NCBI RefSeq assembly: GCF_004683865.2
Contig: NZ_CP038439.1
Coordinates: forward strand, 846,501 to 910,500
Direction of reading: 5' to 3'
DNA length: 64,000 nucleotides
Origin: Paracoccus liaowanqingii
Lineage (GTDB): Bacteria > Pseudomonadota > Alphaproteobacteria > Rhodobacterales > Rhodobacteraceae
Under the pieces are notes generated by a model. It worked only from the letters and a program-made list of their open reading frames with translations, was not told the origin of the DNA and searched no databases. This document shows, piece after piece, positions 58,127 to 64,000 of this stretch. The position numbers and the translations under genes are program-made. Numbering within the stretch: the first letter of the stretch is position 1; the number at the start of each line of letters is the position of its first letter.

Positions 58127-58972
58127 TCACTTGCCGAACAGCATCCCGTCCAGCTCGTTGCCCTGCTCGTCGACGGGATGGCACCAGACGGTGAAGCCCG
58201 TCAGCTCGTGCGCGCCGAAGCTGTTCATCAGCGGCACGTCGGCGGCATCGTGGCCCCGCGCCACCACCACCCGCCCGATCCGGCGTTCGTTGTTGCGCGG
58301 ATCGAAGGTGTACCACTTGCCGGACAGATAGACCTCGGTCCAGGCGGCGAAATCCATGGGCGCGTCGACCTTGGGCACGCCGATGTCGCCGACATAGCCG
58401 TTCACGTAGCGGGCCGGGATGTTCAGCGCGCGCAGATAGGCCAGCGCCAGGTGGGCGAAGTCGCGGCAGACGCCGATGCCGCCCTGACGGGCGCCCGCAG
58501 CGGTCCGATAGACCGAGGCCGTGCCATAGTCGAAGGTCAGAAGCCCGTTCACGTGGTCCACGACCGTCTGCACCCGCGTCCAGCCGGGCGTGACGCTTCC
58601 GAACAGGTCCCACGCCTCCTGGCTGACCAGATCGCTTTCGACATAGCGCGAGGCGGTCAGGAACCCCATGACCTCGTCGGGCAGATCCTCGGCGCGCAGT
58701 TCCTCCGCGGCCGGGTTCACCTCGTCCCAGTCCCCGCTGTCCTGCAGCGTCACGTCGCCCCGCAGCGTGAACTCACCCGCCGGCGCGACGATGCGCCGGC
58801 AGATGTTGTTGTAGCGGTCGTAGTAGTTGTGGATCGGCACATGGGGATTGGTCGAGACCAACTCCGGCCCGATGAAGTCGCGGTGCCGCGACACTTCGGG
58901 CGCCACCATGCAGATCAGCGGCGTTGGCTGCGTGACCCGGATGCTAATTTCATGACCGACCCGGACTCGCAT
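58127..58972 (-). CDS. Transglutaminase-like protein lacking the usual catalytic His
   Basis: This 281-aa protein has an N-terminal beta region (about 1-90, HEISIRVTQPTPLICMVAP) and a transglutaminase core with the catalytic-Cys motif GIGVCRDFAHLALAYLR and the Asp in WYTFDPRNN. At the place of the catalytic His (HAWxE in the family) the sequence is DFAAWTEVYL, an Ala. Members of this subfamily may vary there, so the activity is uncertain. The start ATG shares a base with the osmC stop, so the two are coupled. Confidence 0.85.
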   Translation of the reverse strand: MRVRVGHEISIRVTQPTPLICMVAPEVSRHRDFIGPELVSTNPHVPIHNYYDRYNNICRRIVAPAGEFTLRGDVTLQDSGDWDEVNPAAEELRAEDLPDEVMGFLTASRYVESDLVSQEAWDLFGSVTPGWTRVQTVVDHVNGLLTFDYGTASVYRTAAGARQGGIGVCRDFAHLALAYLRALNIPARYVNGYVGDIGVPKVDAPMDFAAWTEVYLSGKWYTFDPRNNERRIGRVVVARGHDAADVPLMNSFGAHELTGFTVWCHPVDEQGNELDGMLFGK

Positions 58973-59394
58973 CAGACGACCGTCGCGTCCATGGTGATCT
59001 CGGCATTCAGCAGCTTCGAGATCGGGCAACCCGCCTTGGCCTTCTCGGCCACTTCCAGCACCTTTGCCTCATCGGCGTCGGCGGTGATCTTGGTCGTCAG
59101 ATGGGCCTTCTTGACCGCGAAGCCGTCGCCGTCCTTGTCCATCGAGATGTCGGAGGTGGTCTGGATCGAGACGCCCGAGACGCCTTCCTGCTCCAGCATC
59201 ATGGCCAGCGCCATCGAGAAGCAGGAGGCATGGGCCGCGCCCACCAGTTCCTCGGGGTTGGTGCCGGGGCTGTCCTCGAAGCGGGTGTTGAAGCCGTAGG
59301 GCAGGGCGTTCAGGGCGCCGGACTTGGTCGAAACCTTGCCCTTGCCAGCCTTCAGTCCGCCATCCCATTGCGCCGATCCGGTGCGGGTGATCAT
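58972..59394 (-). CDS. OsmC-family peroxide-detoxifying protein
   Basis: This 140-aa protein is a thiol peroxidase of the OsmC/Ohr superfamily, which reduces organic hydroperoxides. Its two redox cysteines are in AAHASCFSMAL and KAGCPISKLLN. The N-terminal GSAQWDGGLKAGKGKVSTKSG and PEELVGAAHA are typical of OsmC proper rather than Ohr. It is upstream of and coupled to the transglutaminase-like gene. Confidence 0.93.
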   Translation of the reverse strand: MITRTGSAQWDGGLKAGKGKVSTKSGALNALPYGFNTRFEDSPGTNPEELVGAAHASCFSMALAMMLEQEGVSGVSIQTTSDISMDKDGDGFAVKKAHLTTKITADADEAKVLEVAEKAKAGCPISKLLNAEITMDATVV

Positions 59395-59454
59395 GTGGTG
59401 TCCTTTTCGTTGATCTCAGTGTCGCGGGCACAACGCCGCGACACAAGCCAAGGT

Positions 59455-60621
59455 TCAGATCGCCGCGGTGAACAGGCGGTGATGTTCCGCAATCGCGTAC
59501 CGATCGGTCATTCCTGCGACGTAATCCAGCACAAGGCGGGCGCGGTCGGTCTGGCTGTCCAGGGCCAGCGCGGCCTCGCGCCACTGGTCGGGCAGGCGGT
59601 CGGGATGGTCCAGATACAGCGGGAAGAGGTCGTTCAGCATCGCCGTCACGCTGTGGCGTTCCACCACGACCGACGGTGCGCGATACATGCGCTGGAACAG
59701 GAAGGACTTGATCGCCTTGATGTTCTGATAGAGCGGCTTGGAAAAGCGGATGATCGGCCCGTCCATCGCCCGGATGTCGTCGGCGCTCTGCGGCTGCAGC
59801 CCCGCCAGACGGTTCTGCGCCACGGCGATCACGTCCTCGACCATGACCCCGAAGACCCGGCGCAGCGCCTCGTAGCGCCGCCGCGTCGGATCGAGGCCGG
59901 GATAGCGGCGGTCGACCTCGGCGAAGGCGGGGCCGATGACGGGCAGTTCGGACAGCTCGGCCTCGGTGAAGAGGCCCGCGCGCAGCCCGTCATGCAGGTC
60001 GTGATGGTTGTAGGCCACGTCGTCGGCGACGGCCGCCACCTGCGCCTCGGCACTGGCATTGGTGTGCAGTTCCAGATCCCAGAGCGCGTTCACGTCGGCC
60101 AGCGCATAGGGCAGATCGCCGGTGATGGGCCCGTTATGCTTGGCGATGCCCTCGAGGCTTTCCCAGGTCAGGTTCAGCCCGTCGAAATCGGCGTAATGCC
60201 GTTCCAGCCGCGTGACGATGCGCAGGGCCTGCGCATTGTGGTCGAAGCCGCCGAAGGGGGCCATCAGGGCGGCCAGCGCGTCCTCTCCGGTATGGCCGAA
60301 GGGGGGGTGGCCCAGATCATGGGCCAGGGCCACCGTCTCGGCCAGGTCGGTGTTCAGACCAAGCGTACCCGCGATGGTGCGGGCGACCTGGGCCACCTCG
60401 ATCGTGTGGGTCAGGCGGGTGCGGAAATAGTCGCCGCGATAGGCGTCGCCGTCATGTTCCACGAAGACCTGGGTCTTGTGCTTCAGCCGCCGGAAGGCGC
60501 TGGAATGGATGATGCGGTCGCGGTCGCGCTGCCAGGGCGACCGGAAGGTCGACAGGCTTTCGTCATGCAGACGGCCGCGGCTGTCCTGGGGCTGGCAGGC
60601 AAAGGGCGCGAGTGCGGTCAC
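59455..60621 (-). CDS. Deoxyguanosinetriphosphate triphosphohydrolase-like protein
   Basis: This 388-aa HD-domain enzyme hydrolyses dNTPs to deoxynucleosides and triphosphate. The metal-binding residues lie in RTRLTHTIEVAQVAR and VALAHDLGHPPFGHTGE, and the N-terminus reads FRSPWQRDRDRIIHSSAFRRLKHKTQVF, diagnostic of Dgt-like proteins. The GTG at 60621 is preferred since homology begins a few residues later and the 68-codon upstream extension has no family match. It is divergent from the iron-sulfur carrier gene. Confidence 0.94.
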   Translation of the reverse strand: MTALAPFACQPQDSRGRLHDESLSTFRSPWQRDRDRIIHSSAFRRLKHKTQVFVEHDGDAYRGDYFRTRLTHTIEVAQVARTIAGTLGLNTDLAETVALAHDLGHPPFGHTGEDALAALMAPFGGFDHNAQALRIVTRLERHYADFDGLNLTWESLEGIAKHNGPITGDLPYALADVNALWDLELHTNASAEAQVAAVADDVAYNHHDLHDGLRAGLFTEAELSELPVIGPAFAEVDRRYPGLDPTRRRYEALRRVFGVMVEDVIAVAQNRLAGLQPQSADDIRAMDGPIIRFSKPLYQNIKAIKSFLFQRMYRAPSVVVERHSVTAMLNDLFPLYLDHPDRLPDQWREAALALDSQTDRARLVLDYVAGMTDRYAIAEHHRLFTAAI

Positions 60622-60697
60622 GGGATCAGGGCCTTCCTTGCGGGTCGCTGGCCCGGACCCTATATTCGAAGCCAACCGCCGCATACGGGAACGCCCC

Positions 60698-61024
60698 ATG
60701 AACCTGCCGCCGAAAGTCACCGAACGCGCCTTCGAACGCCTCTCGCAGATCAATGCGGGCAAGGATCCCGTGGCCCTGCGGGTCGCGATCCTGGGGGGCG
60801 GCTGTTCCGGGTTCCAGTACGACATCCGGATGGAGGACGCGCCCGAGGCCGACGATCTGGTGCTGGAAGGCGCGGGCCAGCGCGTTCTGGTCGATCCGGT
60901 CTCGCTGCCCTATCTGGCGGGCGCGGTGATCGACTTCACCGACGAGCTGATCGGCGCGCGCTTCGTGATCGAGAACCCCAACGCCACCAGCAGCTGCGGC
61001 TGCGGCACCTCCTTTTCCATCTAG
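60698..61024 (+). CDS. Iron-sulfur cluster assembly protein of the HesB/IscA/ErpA family
   Basis: This 108-aa A-type carrier delivers Fe-S clusters to target proteins. The three cysteine ligands are Cys36 in GGGCSGFQY and Cys100/Cys102 in SSCGCGTSF. It resembles ErpA or IscA. The ATG at 60698 is preceded by an acgggaacg site. Its stop overlaps the stop of the convergent small periplasmic protein gene. Confidence 0.95.
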   Translation: MNLPPKVTERAFERLSQINAGKDPVALRVAILGGGCSGFQYDIRMEDAPEADDLVLEGAGQRVLVDPVSLPYLAGAVIDFTDELIGARFVIENPNATSSCGCGTSFSI

Positions 61025-61557
61025 TCGCAGGGCCGGCTGCGGGTCGACAGCTCCGGGTCCAGCCAGCGCAGCTCCGTGCCAAGCGGCGTGGTCTTGGCGA
61101 CCCGCTCGGTGGACCATTCCGCGATCTGGCAGGTCGTGCGGTCCTGCCCGTCGCCGATGCGCAGCCCGTCCGCCGCCCGCTCCAGCGTGATCGACTGGCC
61201 CTCGCGCCGGTTGTTGGCGATGCGGAAGGGCAGGGGGCCGGGCAGGGTCGCGGCGGGGGCGCCGAACAGGTCTTTCGGGCCCTGCCAGTCCTCGGGCGGG
61301 CCCGGCGCCACGGTCAGGCGATGATCGCCCGGCGGCACCAGCAGACGCAGCACCGATCCGCCCCGCAGATAGGCGCTGATGACCCGCGCGCCCTCGGAAT
61401 CGGTCAGCACGATGGCGTAATCCTGCCCCTCGGGGGCGCGGACCTGGAAGGGAATCGTGGCGGGCAGGGGGCTGGCCACGGCCAGCAGCCCCGTCGGCGG
61501 GCGGGTTTCGGCCCAGGCCAGCCCGGGCAGCAGCATCAGGGTCAGAACACGGATCAT
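61021..61557 (-). CDS. Hypothetical periplasmic protein
   Basis: This 178-aa protein starts with a clear signal peptide (MIRVLTLMLLPGLAWA, cleavage before ETRPP) and is otherwise beta-rich. It has the pattern AIVLTDSEGARVISAYLRGGSVLRLLVPPGDHRL, which resembles a small carbohydrate-binding or adhesin-like beta sandwich, and two cysteines in the C-terminal third that could form a disulfide. It is divergent from xthA across 60 bp. No family name can be given with confidence. Confidence 0.75.
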   Translation of the reverse strand: MIRVLTLMLLPGLAWAETRPPTGLLAVASPLPATIPFQVRAPEGQDYAIVLTDSEGARVISAYLRGGSVLRLLVPPGDHRLTVAPGPPEDWQGPKDLFGAPAATLPGPLPFRIANNRREGQSITLERAADGLRIGDGQDRTTCQIAEWSTERVAKTTPLGTELRWLDPELSTRSRPCD

Positions 61558-61617
61558 CGGGGCCTTTCGACGGCGCTTCAGGTTGCCAAACGCGCCACGC
61601 CCGCTAAAGATGCCGCC

Positions 61618-62403
61618 ATGAAAATCGCAAGCTTCAACATCAACGGCGTCAAGGCCCGCATCCAGGCGCTGACCGACTGGCTGGCCGCGACCGATGCGGA
61701 TCTGGTCGTCCTGCAGGAAATCAAGTCCGTCGACGAGGGCTTCCCGCGCGAGCATTTCCAGGATCTGGGCTGGCAGGTGGAGACCCACGGCCAGAAGGGC
61801 TTCAACGGCGTCGCGATCCTGTCGCGGATGCCGCTGGAGGACGTGACACGGGGCCTTCCCGGCGACGACACGGACGAGCAGGCCCGCTATATCGAGGCGA
61901 CGGTCGTGGGCGCCCAGGCCGTGCGGATCGCGGGCCTCTATCTGCCCAACGGCAACCCCGCGCCGGGGCCGAAATACGACTACAAGCTGGCCTGGATGGA
62001 ACGCCTGCGCCTGCGCGCCGCCGAGTTGCTGGCCTCCGAGATGCCGGTGGTCCTGCTGGGTGATTTCAACATCATCCCCGAGCCCCGCGACGCCGCCACC
62101 CCCGAGGCCTGGACCGAGGACGCGCTGTTCCGGCCCGAAAGCCGCGCGGCCTTCCGCGCCATCGTCAACCAGGGCTGGACGGATGCGGTGCGCATCCGCG
62201 ATCCGTGGTCCACGCGCGGGCCCTTCACCTTCTGGGACTATCAGGCGGGGGCGTGGAACCGCGACAACGGCATCCGCATCGACCACCTGCTGCTGTCGCC
62301 GCAGGCCGCCGACCTGATGATCGAGACCGGCGTGGACCGCGACGCCCGCGCGGGCGAGAAGCCGAGCGACCATGTCCCGGTCTGGGTGCGCCTGGCCGCC
62401 TAG
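61618..62403 (+). CDS. xthA: Exodeoxyribonuclease III
   Basis: This 261-aa AP endonuclease and 3'-5' exonuclease acts in base excision repair. The N-terminal MKIASFNINGVKARI, the metal-binding Glu in LQEIKS, the Asn and Asp in LLGDFNIIPEPRD and the catalytic SDHVPVW are present, as is IRIDHLLLSP. Length is normal. Its stop overlaps the stop of the convergent cation exporter gene. Confidence 0.96.
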   Translation: MKIASFNINGVKARIQALTDWLAATDADLVVLQEIKSVDEGFPREHFQDLGWQVETHGQKGFNGVAILSRMPLEDVTRGLPGDDTDEQARYIEATVVGAQAVRIAGLYLPNGNPAPGPKYDYKLAWMERLRLRAAELLASEMPVVLLGDFNIIPEPRDAATPEAWTEDALFRPESRAAFRAIVNQGWTDAVRIRDPWSTRGPFTFWDYQAGAWNRDNGIRIDHLLLSPQAADLMIETGVDRDARAGEKPSDHVPVWVRLAA

Positions 62404-63284
62404 ATCACCAGCACGCCGGAATGCTTTGCCTTGTGCTCGGGCTCGACATGGATGGTCACCTGCGCGTCGGGCAGGCGGGCCATGATGCTGGCCTCGACCC
62501 GGTCGCAGATGTCATGGGCATCGGCCACGGTCGTCTGCCCGTCCACAACCAGATGGAAGTCGATGAAGGTCACCGCGCCCGCATGGCGGGTGCGCAGGTC
62601 ATGCGCCTCCAGCGCGCCGCTGGCCTTGTCCGAGATGATCTCGCGGATCACCGCCAGCGTGGTTTCCGGCACCGCCTCGTCCATCAGCCCCGACAGCGAC
62701 GAGGCCATGACCTTCCAGCCCGACCACAGGATGTTGACCCCCACCAGCATCGCCAGAAGCGGATCCAGCACCGCCCAGCCCGTGGCGACGGCCAGCCCCA
62801 CGCCCAGCAGCACCCCCGCCGAGGAGATGACGTCCGACAGCAGGTGCTTGCCATCCGCCACCAGCGCGGGGGATCGCAGCCGGCGCCCCTGCCGCAAGAG
62901 CACCCCGCACCAGACCGCGTTCAGCACGCCCGCGCTGGCATTGATCGCCATGCCCAGGCCCGCATCCGCGATCTCGCGCGGGTTCTGGAAGGCGTGCCAG
63001 GCCTCGCGCAGGATCAGAAGCGCGGCCGAGATGATCAGCACCCCCTCCAGCACGGCGCTGAAGAACTCGGCCTTGTGATGCCCGTAGGGATGGCCCGGAT
63101 CGGCGGGGCGCTGCGCGACCTTGATCGCCACCAGCGCCGCCATCGCCGTCGCGACGTTGACGATGCTTTCCAGCGCGTCCGACAGCAGCGCGACCGACCC
63201 GGTCAGGCGCCAGGCCAGCGTCTTGAGCGCCAGCACGACCAGACCGACCAGAATGCTGCCGGCGGCGATTTTCAGACTGGTTGA
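62400..63284 (-). CDS. Cation diffusion facilitator family transporter
   Basis: This 294-aa inner-membrane exporter has six helices with the metal-site residues in LLSDALES (helix 2) and DGKHLLSDVISS (helix 5), the His-rich loop HPYGHHKAEFF, and a C-terminal ferredoxin-like domain ending with histidines (VHVEPEHKAKHSG-type stretch). It exports Zn, Mn or similar divalent cations in exchange for protons. The GTG at 63284 is preferred because an aaggggac ribosome site lies 8 nt upstream; an ATG at 63332 is an alternative that adds 16 residues. Confidence 0.93.
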   Translation of the reverse strand, partial: STSLKIAAGSILVGLVVLALKTLAWRLTGSVALLSDALESIVNVATAMAALVAIKVAQRPADPGHPYGHHKAEFFSAVLEGVLIISAALLILREAWHAFQNPREIADAGLGMAINASAGVLNAVWCGVLLRQGRRLRSPALVADGKHLLSDVISSAGVLLGVGLAVATGWAVLDPLLAMLVGVNILWSGWKVMASSLSGLMDEAVPETTLAVIREIISDKASGALEAHDLRTRHAGAVTFIDFHLVVDGQTTVADAHDICDRVEASIMARLPDAQVTIHVEPEHKAKHSGVLVI

Positions 63285-63416
63285 CACAGGTTCGGTCCCC
63301 TTGTCGCTTCCACGATCCGGTCCGGCCAGCATCTGTCAGAAGCGGTGCCCCGTGCCAAGCGGGCATGGCGTGTTTCTGCCGGTCCCGGCCACCGACCGCT
63401 CCGGCACGGGTTTTTG

Positions 63417-63434
63417 ATTGACTGATCACTCAAT
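63417..63434. promoter_or_regulatory. BetI-like palindrome before the last gene
   Basis: ATTGACTGATCACTCAAT is an 18-bp near-perfect palindrome, mismatched only at its sixth base pair. The ATTGA and TCAAT ends resemble sites of the TetR-family choline regulator BetI. It overlaps a possible -35 box (TTGATT, 63414-63419) with CATATC at 63436-63441 as -10. The start codon of the next gene is about 147 nt further on. Confidence 0.45.
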
Positions 63435-63580
63435 TCATATCAAGCTTAGGGCATCAAACAATGCTGCGGCGCGACAGGGCCGCGCCGGTGGCGATCCGGC
63501 AGCCCCGGCGCCGCGCGCGGGGCTGTGCCCCGGCGGGACATCGCGGCGCCCATCATTCGGACGACGAAGAAGGATCGCCC

Positions 63581-64000
63581 ATGACGCCCATCATCACCGT
63601 CGCCTATCTCAGCGTGCTGGCCTGCGCGCTGTTCGTCCTGATCCGCTGGCCCCGCCTGCGGCTGCAGGGTGAAGAGCCCGTCGGCCTGTTCACCCTGATC
63701 GCGCTGCTGTTCACCGCGGGCCTCGACATGGGGCTGGTCATGCTGCCCCTGGCCGAGTTTCCCATCTATGAAGGCGACCCGGCCTTCGGCTTCACCAATG
63801 CCCTGGCGGTCGAGTTCGGCATGTGGGGGCCCCTGGTCTGGCTGATGTATTTCGTCGCCACCTTCTATTTCATCGTGCTGGAGCCGCGCCTGTTGCTGTT
63901 CCAGATCCCGGCGGTCAAGTGGATCTACAACCTGACGATCATCGCGACCTGCTCCTTCACCTGCTACCTGTTCATGTCGAACCTGCCCACCTACGCGCCC
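63581..64000 (+). CDS. Membrane protein, 5' part only, possibly a choline/betaine-type transporter
   Basis: The 140 codons present encode an inner-membrane protein with at least four hydrophobic segments (ITVAYLSVLACALFVLIRW, VGLFTLIALLFTAGLDMGLVML, VWLMYFVATFYFIVLE, LTIIATCSFTCYLFM). The gene runs off the window. An aagga ribosome site precedes the ATG. The sequence resembles BCCT-like choline uptake proteins of Rhodobacteraceae only loosely. The BetI-like palindrome upstream supports that reading, but both are weak evidence. Confidence 0.5.
   Translation, partial: MTPIITVAYLSVLACALFVLIRWPRLRLQGEEPVGLFTLIALLFTAGLDMGLVMLPLAEFPIYEGDPAFGFTNALAVEFGMWGPLVWLMYFVATFYFIVLEPRLLLFQIPAVKWIYNLTIIATCSFTCYLFMSNLPTYAP

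Noticed and set aside
59101..60697. Long plus-strand frame running across osmC and dgt
   Set aside because: Shadow of well-supported minus-strand genes; only its last part, xthA, is real in that frame.

Overview
The window looks like a chromosomal segment of a high-GC alphaproteobacterium of the Rhodobacteraceae, most likely Paracoccus or a close relative. This is inferred from the strong GC bias, the dense ATGA/GTGA-coupled operons, the many ABC and TRAP uptake systems, the secreted Hint-domain protein, and the style of the housekeeping genes (purMN, COX15, prfC, dgt, xthA, kdsA). No plasmid, phage or CRISPR hallmark is visible. The only clear mobile element is one frameshifted IS5-family insertion sequence.

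Layout. 1-1.5 kb: the 3' end of a TRAP large permease and a convergent LysR regulator. 1.6-9.4 kb: a D-apiose/D-apionate catabolic locus. oiaK, oiaX (a RuBisCO-like protein) and the LysR gene run leftward. apnO and a sugar ABC transporter (DUF2291 lipoprotein, double ATPase, permease) run rightward from a shared 90-bp divergent promoter. The locus is partly decayed: the sugar-binding protein gene has lost its 5' end and carries an internal TAG, and a deleted remnant resembling a Gfo/Idh/MocA D-apiose dehydrogenase sits at the downstream end. 9.4-11.1 kb: a gene-poor stretch and a Hint-domain protein. 11.5-17.1 kb: a complete peptide/nickel-type ABC importer. 17.4-18.2 kb: two small unknown ORFs and a CAT-anticodon tRNA. 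18.3-24 kb: purM-purN, a ThiE-like gene, trmJ, heme A synthase and an M32 carboxypeptidase. 24.1-26.8 kb: the preT-preA dihydropyrimidine dehydrogenase pair behind a RutR-like palindrome. 26.9-30.3 kb: a two-component system with a PepSY protein, divergent from a secreted repeat protein. 30.6-34.5 kb: a polyamine-type ABC importer. 34.5-35.1 kb: a P-loop sugar/nucleoside kinase. 35.2-41.9 kb: dctB-dctD and a TAXI-TRAP transporter, with paired operator-like sites between them. 41.9-43.2 kb: the IS5-family element. 43.3-44.9 kb: a small ORF, tRNA-Gln and a flavoprotein. 45-49.6 kb: a leftward kpsT-kpsE-kdsA-mscS operon (capsule export plus KDO synthesis). 49.7-54.8 kb: a uracil-DNA glycosylase and a second TAXI-TRAP system with a universal stress protein. 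54.8-64 kb: fhs, prfC, a transglutaminase-like gene with osmC, dgt, an IscA-type gene, a small periplasmic protein, xthA, a cation-diffusion exporter, and the start of a membrane protein behind a BetI-like palindrome.

How the genes work together. The window is dominated by uptake systems for small organic solutes: sugar, peptide, polyamine and two TRAP carboxylate-type systems. All four intact binding-protein genes are separated from the membrane or ATPase genes by a strong hairpin, which should favour expression of the binding protein. The apionate branch is the most distinctive part. By family knowledge ApnO, OiaK and OiaX convert D-apionate to L-erythrulose 1-phosphate, while the transporter and the dehydrogenase that would feed the pathway are broken in this window.
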